64,000 nt of DNA from an uncultured Gammaproteobacteria bacterium (GTDB lineage Bacteria > Pseudomonadota > Gammaproteobacteria > Eutrophobiales > Eutrophobiaceae): the NCBI GenBank assembly GCA_943788005.1, contig CALSOP010000002.1, forward strand, positions 526,573 to 590,572. The letters are read 5' to 3'. Below, in pieces: positions 28,836 through 37,597 of the stretch (position 1 is the first letter of the stretch; the number at the start of each line of letters is the position of its first letter). The position numbers and the translations under genes are program-made. Under the pieces are notes generated by a model. It had not been told where the DNA came from. It was given only the letters and a program-made list of their open reading frames with translations, and ran no database searches.

Positions 28836-28841
28836 TATAAT
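28836..28841 (+). promoter_or_regulatory. Likely -10 box of regBA
   Basis: A consensus TATAAT lies 35 bases before the regB ATG. No good -35 box sits at 16-18 bases; the palindrome at 28797-28813 covers the area just upstream instead, consistent with an activator-dependent promoter. Confidence 0.45.
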
Positions 28842-28876
28842 TACAGACAAGATTTAATATAGATAGAATTCTAACC

Positions 28877-30118
28877 ATGCATCTCAATCTTGGATATCTG
28901 CTGTTAATCCGCCTGTATTCTATTAGCGGTCAGGTTCTAGCGTTGAGCTATATGTATTTTTCTATCGGAATATATCTCCCCGTTGAACCCATTATTTTAA
29001 TCATAACCTTGTTAAGCTTATTTACTGCTTATTCCTGGCTACGCTACCGAGACCCTAAAGAGATTACCGACCGCATCTTCGTGACACAATTGATGGTAGA
29101 TATATGCGCGTTATCGTTATTGATCTATTACACGGGTGGCTCAATCAATCCATTTATTTCATTCTTCATACTACCCATCATTTTTGCTGCAGCTAGCCTG
29201 AGGCCTGCATATACTTTTGTCATTACCTTAGTTGCCATAGGTAGCTATTCGGCATTGATGTTTGTATATGTGCCATTAGACGGCGTGCATATTCATCAAA
29301 GTGGCACTCAAATACACCTCTGGGGAATGTGGTTTGGTTTTATTTTGACTGCAAGTCTGGTCGCGTATTTTGTTGCTCGCATATCCAGTACGGTGCGAAA
29401 ACAAGACCGGGCGTTGGCTGAAGCAAGGGAAGAGGCATTGCGTGCAGATCGTATCCTTGCATTAGGTACTCTCGCTGCCGGCACAGCACACGAACTTGGT
29501 ACACCATTATCAACAATGGCTGTTATTACTGGTGAATTGTTAAAAGATTATGAGGACGATAAAGAACTGATCGGTGAACTGGAATTGCTAAAAGATCAGA
29601 TCCACCGCTGCAAAACCATTTTGGGACGTATGTCTTCAGATGCAGGCCAATCACAAGCAGATACCGGGAGCAAGATCAGGATAGATTCCTATATTCAGGA
29701 AATTATCAGCCACTGGCAACAAACCCGATCAGATATCGATTTTGATATTGAGTTAAAACCCTCTGCAGAAACACCAGAAATAATTGTCGATCAAACTTTA
29801 ACATCAGCGATTATTAATATCCTAAACAATGCGGCTGATGCTTCATCAAAAAAAATACATATCGTATGTGCCTGGAATAACACCAGTATGAATATTGAGG
29901 TTATCGATGATGGACATGGCATTAAAGAACAACACCAACCCCTATTGGGTAAAACGATTTTTTCCACAAAACCTTATGATCAAGGCCTTGGTATTGGTTT
30001 ATTTTTGGCAGAAACAACATTGACCCGAATGGGTGGCAAAATTTCCTTAAATAACCACAAAGATGGGGGAGCGCACGCTGAAATTAGCATACCCCTCTCA
30101 CCATTGCTCGCACGTTAA
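28877..30118 (+). CDS. regB: RegB/PrrB-family redox sensor histidine kinase
   Basis: 413 residues. Six N-terminal membrane helices with the quinone-sensing motif GGSINPF (87-93), then the H-box AAGTAHELGTPLSTMAV with phospho-acceptor H205, the redox-active cysteine C245 (QIHRCKTIL), and the ATPase domain (NILNNAADAS, DDGHGI, GLGIGLFLA). RegB senses the ubiquinone pool and respiratory state and phosphorylates RegA. It is 16 bases upstream of regA. Confidence 0.95.
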   Translation: MHLNLGYLLLIRLYSISGQVLALSYMYFSIGIYLPVEPIILIITLLSLFTAYSWLRYRDPKEITDRIFVTQLMVDICALSLLIYYTGGSINPFISFFILPIIFAAASLRPAYTFVITLVAIGSYSALMFVYVPLDGVHIHQSGTQIHLWGMWFGFILTASLVAYFVARISSTVRKQDRALAEAREEALRADRILALGTLAAGTAHELGTPLSTMAVITGELLKDYEDDKELIGELELLKDQIHRCKTILGRMSSDAGQSQADTGSKIRIDSYIQEIISHWQQTRSDIDFDIELKPSAETPEIIVDQTLTSAIINILNNAADASSKKIHIVCAWNNTSMNIEVIDDGHGIKEQHQPLLGKTIFSTKPYDQGLGIGLFLAETTLTRMGGKISLNNHKDGGAHAEISIPLSPLLAR

Positions 30119-30134
30119 AGTAATATAAACATCA

Positions 30135-30665
30135 ATGAAACCTTTAATCTTAGTTGACGACGATCCAATATTCAGCGAAGTATTAAGCAAGGCCTTAACT
30201 AAAAGAGACTTCGAGGTAAGGTCTGCAGCAAACGTCGAAGATGCCAAGCAACTACTGCAAGAATTCCAGCCTGATTATGCTGTTGTTGATCTTAGAATGC
30301 CGGGATTATCGGGTCTGCAACTGATTCCATCATTATGCGAATCAAACAATGGAATCAAAATTGTGATACTGACGGGTTATGCCAGTATATCCACTGCAGT
30401 TGAAGCAGTGAAACTGGGAGCGACACACTACTTGACCAAACCCGCTGACGCAGACGAAATTGTTGCTGCCTTCGAGCGTAGCAGTGGCGAAAGTCAGACA
30501 GATATTTCACCGACACCAATCTCACTTGATCGCCTCGAATGGGAACATATTCAAAAGGTTCTCGCAGACTGTAACGGAAATATCTCTGAGGCAGCTCGTT
30601 GTCTTGGTTTGCATAGACGGACACTACAAAGAAAACTGCAAAAGCGACCTGTCAGGTCGCTTTAA
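30135..30665 (+). CDS. regA: RegA/PrrA/ActR-family response regulator
   Basis: 176 residues. Receiver domain with acidic pocket DDD (8-10), phospho-acceptor D52 (VVDLRMPG), T and K of the switch (LTGYAS, LTKPAD), then a Fis-type helix-turn-helix (GNISEAARCLGLHRRTLQRKL), identical in layout to RegA. It globally controls respiration genes and commonly its own operon. Its last codons form one arm of the terminator stem. Confidence 0.95.
   Translation: MKPLILVDDDPIFSEVLSKALTKRDFEVRSAANVEDAKQLLQEFQPDYAVVDLRMPGLSGLQLIPSLCESNNGIKIVILTGYASISTAVEAVKLGATHYLTKPADADEIVAAFERSSGESQTDISPTPISLDRLEWEHIQKVLADCNGNISEAARCLGLHRRTLQRKLQKRPVRSL
30641..30663. terminator. Bidirectional terminator overlapping the 3' end of regA
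   Basis: AAAGCGACCT (30641-30650) pairs with AGGTCGCTTT (30654-30663) around GTC. The stem lies inside the regA coding end (…KRPVRSL) and its T of the second arm starts the stop codon. A-tract before and T-tract after let it serve regA and the convergent panD. Confidence 0.75.
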
Positions 30666-30684
30666 GCTACTAAGCTTGAATGAA

Positions 30685-31065
30685 TTAAGCAGCTTGTACT
30701 GGGATATGGTCTTTTATGCGGGATATATTATTTTCTTCGTCTAAGTAAACAAGTGTTGGTTTAAATTTACTCATCTCATTTTCATTGATCCTGCCGTAAG
30801 CACAAATAATGACACGATCACCCGGATTGGCTTTATGCGCTGCCGCACCGTTTACGGAAATTATGCGCGAATTTTCTTCGGCGCGAATGGCGTACGTAGT
30901 GAAACGTTCACCATTAGTAATGTTATAGATATCGATCTGCTCGTATTCATGAATTCCTGCCTTATCCAGCAGGGCACCATCTATGGCACAAGATCCATCA
31001 TACTCGAGCTCTGCATGTGTAACACAGGCTTGATGTAATTTTGCTTTTAAAACCGTTATTTCCAT
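30685..31065 (-). CDS. panD: Aspartate 1-decarboxylase precursor
   Basis: 126 residues. It makes beta-alanine for pantothenate. The self-cleavage site is G24-S25 in YDGSCAID, which yields the pyruvoyl group on Ser25. K9 and the NGAAAH stretch are conserved. Part of the panB-panC-panD set. Confidence 0.97.
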   Translation of the reverse strand: MEITVLKAKLHQACVTHAELEYDGSCAIDGALLDKAGIHEYEQIDIYNITNGERFTTYAIRAEENSRIISVNGAAAHKANPGDRVIICAYGRINENEMSKFKPTLVYLDEENNISRIKDHIPVQAA

Positions 31066-31120
31066 AATATTTGTAAGCTTACCAATTTAAATGTGGATAT
31101 TACCCAAGATTTAATGGGGG

Positions 31121-31969
31121 TCAATCATAGGATTGCACTGCAACATTGTCAATTAATCGAGCTTTTCCTAGCCATGCCGCTGCTAAGACCACAAGCTTTT
31201 GATTTATAGGTAGTTTTAGTGTTTTTAAGTCGCATATACTAAAGTATTCGGGTTTAAAACCAGCTTCTTTTAAAGATGAAATTGCATTTTTTTCAAGATT
31301 TTCATAATCAGATTCGCCTCTTTTTATAGATTCAGCTACCTCCATTATAGTTTTAAAGAGTAATGGTGCTTTCTGGCGTTCGACCTCATTCAGATACATA
31401 TTACGGGAACTCATTGCTAATCCGTCCGTTTCACGCAGTGTAGCCGCACCATAAATATCTATTGGCAAGTTAAGGTTTTTTACCAGACTACGTATCACTA
31501 ATAATTGTTGATAATCCTTTTCACCAAAGACAGCAATATCCGGCTGAACCATATTAAATAGTTTACATACCACCGTTGCGACACCTTTGAAATGTCCGGG
31601 TCGATATTCCCCACAATAGATTGAATCAAGCTCAGGTACGATCACCTCTGTTGTGATCTGAACGTCATCAGGATAAACCTCTTCCATGTCGGGTATAAAA
31701 ACAAGGTCGACATCTAATTGTCTCAAATATTCAAGATCTGCATCTAGCGTACGCGGGTAGTTATCAAAATCTTCACCCTCTACAAATTGCGTTGGATTTA
31801 CAAAGATACTAACGACAACATAGTCAGCTAATGATTGTGCTTTTTTGACTAGAGAGAGATGTCCTTCGTGTAAATTACCCATCGTAGGGACCAAGGCAAT
31901 TTTATTATCGGCTTTACGGACTGAGCCTAACTTCTCTCGAAGCGCGTTAATTTTTTCTATTCGTTCCAT
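31121..31969 (-). CDS. panC: Pantothenate synthetase
   Basis: 282 residues. It joins pantoate and beta-alanine using ATP. PTMGNLHEGHLSLV (HxGH nucleotidyl-transferase motif), FVNPTQF, FGEKDYQQL and the SSRNMYL KMSKS-like loop are visible. Its ATG overlaps the panB stop by one base. Confidence 0.97.
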   Translation of the reverse strand: MERIEKINALREKLGSVRKADNKIALVPTMGNLHEGHLSLVKKAQSLADYVVVSIFVNPTQFVEGEDFDNYPRTLDADLEYLRQLDVDLVFIPDMEEVYPDDVQITTEVIVPELDSIYCGEYRPGHFKGVATVVCKLFNMVQPDIAVFGEKDYQQLLVIRSLVKNLNLPIDIYGAATLRETDGLAMSSRNMYLNEVERQKAPLLFKTIMEVAESIKRGESDYENLEKNAISSLKEAGFKPEYFSICDLKTLKLPINQKLVVLAAAWLGKARLIDNVAVQSYD

Positions 31970-32766
31970 TATTCGTATGAATGCGAGGCGCTCGGAAAAG
32001 AGTTATTTTTAACTGCTGCAACATAGTCCTTTAATGCATCGGCTATGGATCCTTTATCAATAAGAAAGTTCTTTGAAAATTTAAATTCCTTCTCACTTAG
32101 ACCAAGCATGTCATAGACTACCAACACTTGCCCATCACAATCTACACCTGCACCAATGCCAATGACCGGGATATCTAATAAATCTCTGACTTCCGCAGCA
32201 ACTTTTGCAGGCACGCACTCCAAAACTAAACTGTCTGCACCAGATGCCTGTAATGAAATGGCATCCTGTTTAAGTTTTTCCGCTTCAGCTTCTGTCTTTG
32301 CTTGTACCCGATAGCCACCTAACTCCTGAATAGACTGCGGCATCAGTCCAAGATGACCACAAACAGGAATACCATCTTGTGTAATTAATGAAACAGCTTC
32401 GCTTATTTCTACCCCACCTTCCATTTTAACCATGTCGGCATTAGCTTCGCTGACCAAACGTCTTGCATTCTCCAATGCCTGTGTTGCTGAAGTATAACTT
32501 TTGTATGGCATATCACTGATCACTAAGGCGCGTTGACACACTTTGCTTACCAATCGAGTGTGATAAATCATCTCTTCCATGGTTACGTTTAAGGTCGTTT
32601 CATCTCCATGCAAGACCATGCCAAGAGAATCGCCGACAAGTAAAACATCCACGCCTGTTTCGTCTTGTAATTTTGCAAAACTGGCATCATATGAAGTCAA
32701 ACATGCGATCTTCTCGCCTGTTGATTTCATTTGTTTTAGCGTTGCTATGGTAACTTTCTGCATCAT
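31969..32766 (-). CDS. panB: 3-methyl-2-oxobutanoate hydroxymethyltransferase
   Basis: 265 residues, TIM barrel. First step of pantothenate synthesis, adding a hydroxymethyl group from methylene-THF to ketoisovalerate. CLTSYDASFAKL, VGDSLGMVLHG (metal Asp), KMEGG, GHLGLMPQS and IGIGAG are the family motifs. It overlaps the kinase gene by 4 bases. Confidence 0.97.
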   Translation of the reverse strand: MMQKVTIATLKQMKSTGEKIACLTSYDASFAKLQDETGVDVLLVGDSLGMVLHGDETTLNVTMEEMIYHTRLVSKVCQRALVISDMPYKSYTSATQALENARRLVSEANADMVKMEGGVEISEAVSLITQDGIPVCGHLGLMPQSIQELGGYRVQAKTEAEAEKLKQDAISLQASGADSLVLECVPAKVAAEVRDLLDIPVIGIGAGVDCDGQVLVVYDMLGLSEKEFKFSKNFLIDKGSIADALKDYVAAVKNNSFPSASHSYE

Positions 32767-33407
32767 AATTCAATCGGGTTGAAATAGTGCCTGCCCGGCG
32801 GGAGGTGTTTGATGTGTTCTAGTAAAAGATTATAGTCTCTGTCATTTCCAGACAGGTCAAAATCATTTGTGTTTACAATAAGCAATGGCGCTGTTGTGTA
32901 ATGATAAAAAAACTCGACATAAGTGTCTGATATCTTTTTAAGATAATTTCGGTTCATTGGTCGTTCATAGTCATGACCGCGTTCTATTATGCGTTGCATT
33001 AATATATCTATTGGGGCTTGTAGATAAATAACAAGATCGGGAACAGGTGAATCCAAAGTTAGTCTGTCATAGACCTGATGATATAGTGCTAGCTCATCAT
33101 CATCCAACGTAACCGAGGCAAACAACTTATCTTTTTCAATCAAGAAATCGGACACCTGTACCGATTTAAACATATCCGTTTGACGCAAAGCTTCCAATTG
33201 TTTGGCGCGCTGAAATAAAAAGAAAAGTTGCGTTGGTAAAGCGACTGATTTTGGATCGGAATAAAAGCGCGGTAAAAATGGGTTTTCTGCTGCAAGTTCC
33301 AACATCAATTCAGTATCAAATGTTTTTGCCAAACGTTTAGCTAGTGTTGTCTTGCCTACTCCAATAGGCCCCTCAACAACAATATAATCCGGATGTCCCT
33401 GCTTCAT
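32763..33407 (-). CDS. Deoxynucleoside kinase family protein
   Basis: 214 residues. P-loop GPIGVGKTTLA (about 14-24), FLIEKDKLFA and the lid RGHDYERPM place it in the deoxyadenosine/deoxyguanosine/deoxycytidine kinase family. It sits between folK and panB as in many gammaproteobacteria, with 4-base overlaps on both sides. The true substrate cannot be told from sequence. Confidence 0.9.
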   Translation of the reverse strand: MKQGHPDYIVVEGPIGVGKTTLAKRLAKTFDTELMLELAAENPFLPRFYSDPKSVALPTQLFFLFQRAKQLEALRQTDMFKSVQVSDFLIEKDKLFASVTLDDDELALYHQVYDRLTLDSPVPDLVIYLQAPIDILMQRIIERGHDYERPMNRNYLKKISDTYVEFFYHYTTAPLLIVNTNDFDLSGNDRDYNLLLEHIKHLPPGRHYFNPIEL

Positions 33408-33895
33408 GGCAACACCTTCAAACCGGCTTTATCTAATTTCGAAATTAAATCAGTGACTAAACCCTTTTCTGGAATAACACAGTCAGGCTCAATTTCGGCT
33501 AGCGGCACTAAAACAAACGGACGATTACCTATCTCTGAATGAGGAATCGTTAATCTTTCGTTATGAATAACTTGATCACTAAACAATAATATATCCAGAT
33601 CCAGTGTTCGTGGGCCCCAGTGCTGTTTACGTTCCCGACCATGAGCATTTTCAATCGCTTGCAAATTATCCAGCAGCTCTATCGCATCAAGATTCGTTTC
33701 CAGCTTCACAACCGCATTGATATAATTACCCTGATCTTGCGGGCCAACTGGTTTACTTTCATAAAGAGAGGATACGCTAATCATTTGTGTAGATTGTATC
33801 CCTCCAAGCGCATCTATGGCAGAGACAATATTTTGTTTAGGTGATGCATGATCTCCTCCTAGGTTACTACCCAGGCCGATATAAACAATTATCAT
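33404..33895 (-). CDS. folK: 2-amino-4-hydroxy-6-hydroxymethyldihydropteridine pyrophosphokinase
   Basis: 163 residues. It pyrophosphorylates the pterin precursor of folate. YIGLGSNLG at the start, SSLYESKPVG, and the signature RKQHWGPRTLDLDILLF (catalytic basic residues and Asp pair) are present. It overlaps pcnB by 4 bases, the usual folK-pcnB pairing. Confidence 0.97.
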   Translation of the reverse strand: MIIVYIGLGSNLGGDHASPKQNIVSAIDALGGIQSTQMISVSSLYESKPVGPQDQGNYINAVVKLETNLDAIELLDNLQAIENAHGRERKQHWGPRTLDLDILLFSDQVIHNERLTIPHSEIGNRPFVLVPLAEIEPDCVIPEKGLVTDLISKLDKAGLKVLP

Positions 33896-35211
33896 GAATC
33901 AGTGGAGTTATTATTTCGGCTTTTACGCGGACGGCGGCGCGATCGAGGTTTATGGATTTTCTCTTTACCGGCCAGAGGCTCTTCCAATTGTTCTTTTGTC
34001 CAATAATCGACAAATTCACCCAGCGGCTCTCCCGCCTGAGCACGTAACAATAGAAAATCATAAGCCGCTCGAAATTTTGGATGCATCAATACGCGTATTG
34101 CGCGTTTTTTAGTCCTTTTTAACCTGACTTGTAAGGTCCAAATATCGCGCGCCATATGTGTAAATCGACGCGGCATTGCTGTACTTAATATTTGTCTTGA
34201 AATAACAGTATCACCAGCCAGCTGCACTGCTTCTATTTCTGACAGGCCATTAGCGATATGTTCATCAGCGATAACCCGCATTGGCTCCCATAATAACGCT
34301 GCTAATAAAAAACCAGGCGCAACTGAATTACCTTCATTGATCCTTTGGTCTGTATTTTTCAATGCCTGCATAATAAAGGTATGCGGATAGTCACGTTCCT
34401 GCGTATCCAATAGTTTATCTGTCTGTGGAAACAGGTACTGAAATAAATTGTAATGCCGCAACGATTCGAAAGTTTGCAAGGCACTACCACCCATAAATAA
34501 CTTAAGCATTTCCTCAAATAAACGCGCCGCCGGAATATCTTTTAATAACGCGGCGTACTCACCAATAGGTTTTTCTGCTTCCGGATGGATATTCAAACCC
34601 AGCTTAGATGAAAACCGAATGGCACGAAGCATTCTTACAGGGTCTTCTATATAACGTTGCGCCGGGTCGCCAATCAACCTTAATTGACCTGCTTCAAGAT
34701 CTTTAACGCCACCAACATAATCGACAATTGAAAAGTCTTTAATATTGTAGAACAAGGCATTGATAGTGAAATCACGTCGCCAAACATCATCATCAATATC
34801 ACCATACACATTGTCACGAATTATCCTGCCATCTTCTGTTTGGCCAGCGCCTTGATCAGAGACATGATGTGCCGCTCGAAAGGTTGATACCTCGATCAAT
34901 TCATCACCAAAGCGGACATGCGCCAGACGAAAGCGACGACCAATTAATCGACAATTACGAAATAACTCCCTTATCTGTTCAGGTTTTGCATCGGTAACAA
35001 CATCAAAATCCTTGGGCTCTCTGCCTAACAAAATATCGCGGACACCACCACCGACCAAATAAGCTTTATACTCGGCATTCTTAAGGCGATACAACACCTT
35101 CAGGGCATTTTCGCTGATTGCTGCACGAGATATCGTATGTTGATCACGCGTGATAATCGTCGGCTTTATTTTAAGCTTGGCGACCTTTTTGGAACTATCA
35201 AGGGTTGTCAT
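33892..35211 (-). CDS. pcnB: Poly(A) polymerase I
   Basis: 439 residues. Class II nucleotidyltransferase: GGGVRDILLGREPKDFDVVTDA carries the catalytic Asp pair, then RRDFTINALFYN and DPVRMLRAIRFSSKLG. The lysine/arginine-rich tail (PRSRRRPRKSRNN) is typical of PAP I rather than CCA-adding enzymes, and no HD domain is seen. It adds 3' A tails that promote RNA decay. Confidence 0.95.
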   Translation of the reverse strand: MTTLDSSKKVAKLKIKPTIITRDQHTISRAAISENALKVLYRLKNAEYKAYLVGGGVRDILLGREPKDFDVVTDAKPEQIRELFRNCRLIGRRFRLAHVRFGDELIEVSTFRAAHHVSDQGAGQTEDGRIIRDNVYGDIDDDVWRRDFTINALFYNIKDFSIVDYVGGVKDLEAGQLRLIGDPAQRYIEDPVRMLRAIRFSSKLGLNIHPEAEKPIGEYAALLKDIPAARLFEEMLKLFMGGSALQTFESLRHYNLFQYLFPQTDKLLDTQERDYPHTFIMQALKNTDQRINEGNSVAPGFLLAALLWEPMRVIADEHIANGLSEIEAVQLAGDTVISRQILSTAMPRRFTHMARDIWTLQVRLKRTKKRAIRVLMHPKFRAAYDFLLLRAQAGEPLGEFVDYWTKEQLEEPLAGKEKIHKPRSRRRPRKSRNNNSTDS

Positions 35212-35274
35212 GTAAAATTTTTCTGTATGAGGGCATCTTATTGTTGCCTATAATAACGCACTTCAATATCCATT

Positions 35275-35350
35275 GCTCCCTTCGTCTAGTGGCCCAGGAC
35301 GTCGCCCTCTCACGGCGAAAACACGAGTTCGAGTCTCGTAGGGAGCACCA
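35275..35350 (+). tRNA. tRNA-Glu (CTC)
   Basis: The acceptor GCTCCCT pairs with AGGGAGC, followed by ACCA-type end with encoded CCA (35348-35350). The anticodon arm TCGCC-CTCTCAC-GGCGA reads CTC. The T-arm GAGTTCGAGTCTC is normal. The CTC anticodon is the less common glutamate isoacceptor, reading GAG only; a TTC tRNA must exist elsewhere. Confidence 0.93.
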
Positions 35351-35363
35351 TAACAATTAGCAC

Positions 35364-36029
35364 TCATTTCCCGATTAAATACCTTTTATCTCGAAAGCTA
35401 TAAACCCATTGAGGGCGGTAAACAACCATTAATGTAATCAGTCCACAACTTAAAAAACCTTCTGCAAAACTCATTAGATAGTAAAAAGGCAGATACTCTT
35501 CAATTAGCACCGACCAGGGATAGGCATCAAAATAGCCCAGTATTAATACACTAATACTACCTGTCGCAATAAAACTGATTGATGAACATAAAAATGAAGT
35601 TACGAAAATATAAATAAAAAAGTTTCTAGGCAGCAAACTTTCAACGAGTAAAAAACATATATAGCAAAATGTAACAGCAAACCATGCATTGATTATTACA
35701 CTTAAGCCGAGATTTTCTGGCAAACTATTGCCCCAGACGCAGACCAGGAAACAGATCAGGCTCATTCCTAAAACACCCAGACGCCAACCGAACATAAGTG
35801 TAAAAAGCATTGCCCCAAAAAGATGTATATTCAATCCGGATGGCAAACCGGCACGGATCATCCAGACTACACCGAGCATAAAAATTGCCATTAACCAGAC
35901 GTTTAAATAGCCTTTTTTTAAACCAGTCAGCCACTGTAGACGATAGAACAAATAGCAAGTAACTATGACGACGACAATATTACTAGCCCAAAGCAGATTG
36001 CCGGGCAAAAACGATTCAACAAAATCCAT
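35364..36029 (-). CDS. CbiM/COG3235-like integral membrane protein
   Basis: 221 residues, six to seven hydrophobic helices. The stretch SGLNIHLFGAMLFTLMFGWRLG with a conserved His resembles the metal-binding N-terminal region of ECF-type nickel/cobalt permeases (CbiM family), but no ATPase or partner gene is adjacent. Function unknown; metal-uptake relatedness is an inference. It converges with the tRNA-Glu gene. Confidence 0.65.
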   Translation of the reverse strand: MDFVESFLPGNLLWASNIVVVIVTCYLFYRLQWLTGLKKGYLNVWLMAIFMLGVVWMIRAGLPSGLNIHLFGAMLFTLMFGWRLGVLGMSLICFLVCVWGNSLPENLGLSVIINAWFAVTFCYICFLLVESLLPRNFFIYIFVTSFLCSSISFIATGSISVLILGYFDAYPWSVLIEEYLPFYYLMSFAEGFLSCGLITLMVVYRPQWVYSFRDKRYLIGK

Positions 36030-36091
36030 TGGCCAACGATTTATTTGATCTTAGGTGGGTTTAAAGTGTTTAATTTTATTAGAATATCTTA

Positions 36092-36520
36092 ATGACAATT
36101 CAAAAACCATCTAACCCTTGTCCATTTCTGCGTCGTCTGGCGTCGATTTTCTATGACAGCCTCCTGCTCACTGCCGTTCTGTTTGTTGCCACAGCCATCT
36201 TGATGCCATTAAGTGGTGGTAATGCGATTGAGAGCGGCAATCTTATCTACAACGTCTTTCTATTATTAATTAGCTACCTGTATTTCGCTTGGCATTGGGT
36301 AAAAGGTGGGCAAACATTAGGCATGCGTAGCTGGCATATTTTTGTCATTAACGAATCTATACAAAAACCAAGTTGGAAACAGGCAACGTTAAGATTCTTT
36401 TCTGCACTGCTGTCTTTATTATTGCTCGGACTTGGTTTTGTCTGGTCTCTATTTGATAAAAACAAACTTGCTTTGCATGATAAATTGTCTAAAACAAGAT
36501 TAATTGTAAAAAAGCCTTAA
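36092..36520 (+). CDS. RDD-family membrane protein
   Basis: 142 residues with three or four membrane helices. The RDD signature is degenerate: LRRLASIFYDSLLL has R…D in helix 1, followed by WHWVKGGQTLGMRSWHI and a final helix before LHDKLSKTRLIV. These proteins have no settled function; some act in ion transport. It converges with lptG. Confidence 0.88.
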   Translation: MTIQKPSNPCPFLRRLASIFYDSLLLTAVLFVATAILMPLSGGNAIESGNLIYNVFLLLISYLYFAWHWVKGGQTLGMRSWHIFVINESIQKPSWKQATLRFFSALLSLLLLGLGFVWSLFDKNKLALHDKLSKTRLIVKKP

Positions 36521-36530
36521 CTGAGACCGT

Positions 36531-37592
36531 TTAAAAACTATTGCTTAACCTGTAATAGATATATGAAAAAATCACTACTGTCGGCAAACAAACACTAAGA
36601 AATGCAGGCATACCATAAACAATACCAAGATGCCCGCTTACCTGATTTATTAAATGAAAAGTAATCCCAATTAATGCACCTATAAAAACACGCTGACCTA
36701 AACCCATTGGTCGTGCCTCACACCTGACAACACAGATAGACAATAATATCATCGCAATAATTGAAAATGGGCTAATCAATTTTGACCAGAACGCTTGTAC
36801 ATATTGTTTGCTACTTTGATTGTTAGCCTTGAGATAATCGATATAACTGATCAAACCTAAAATGGACAAATAACGTGGCTTGATGGTAACCATATTGATA
36901 ACCTCTGGGTTTAATAAGGCTTCCCACTCAGCGGTCTCGTAATGATTATTTGTTACTTGTTCTTCAGTAATCTCAGTTTTTAAAATATCATGCAACACCC
37001 ATTTATCTTGATTGTATTCTGCGTGTTTTGCATAGATGCTCGACCGCAATTGATGTTCTTTATCAAACTCATAAATGTAGATTTCCTCAACACGATCTCC
37101 AGGTAATATCTTTCTTATATTGATGTAATTATCACCATCACGCGACCAAAACCCGTGTTTTGTTTTCATTGAAATTTGCTTGGTCAATGCTATCGAACGT
37201 TTTTGTTGCGCAGCCTGTTCCGTTACTGGCGCAATGACTTCTCCGATTAGTATGCTGATAACAACAAAAACCAAGCCAGTCTTTATTAATGAATAGGCCA
37301 GCTGCGACTGTGATACTCCTGAAGTACGTATAACAGCCAACTCAGATGTGTTTGCTAACATGCCAAGTGCGGCCATACTGCCGATGACTATCGCTATAGG
37401 AAAAAGCTCATAGCTCAGACGCGGAATAGTTAACAGCACATATTGAATAGCATCTGCCACACCGTAATTACCTCGACCAGTATCATCAAGTTGGTCTACT
37501 AAAGAGAAAAAGGCAAATACTGCAACCAGTGCAAACAAAGCTAATATGCTAGTAACGACTATGCTTCGGCCAATGTATCGATCAAGTATCAT
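36531..37592 (-). CDS. lptG: LPS export permease LptG
   Basis: 353 residues, YjgP/YjgQ family: three membrane helices, a periplasmic beta-jellyroll (about 120-260), three more helices. It begins MILDRYIGRSIVVTSILAL, the usual LptG start. With LptF and LptB2 it extracts lipopolysaccharide from the inner membrane. 5 bases after lptF. Confidence 0.93.
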   Translation of the reverse strand: MILDRYIGRSIVVTSILALFALVAVFAFFSLVDQLDDTGRGNYGVADAIQYVLLTIPRLSYELFPIAIVIGSMAALGMLANTSELAVIRTSGVSQSQLAYSLIKTGLVFVVISILIGEVIAPVTEQAAQQKRSIALTKQISMKTKHGFWSRDGDNYINIRKILPGDRVEEIYIYEFDKEHQLRSSIYAKHAEYNQDKWVLHDILKTEITEEQVTNNHYETAEWEALLNPEVINMVTIKPRYLSILGLISYIDYLKANNQSSKQYVQAFWSKLISPFSIIAMILLSICVVRCEARPMGLGQRVFIGALIGITFHLINQVSGHLGIVYGMPAFLSVCLPTVVIFSYIYYRLSNSF

Positions 37593-37597
37593 TTATT

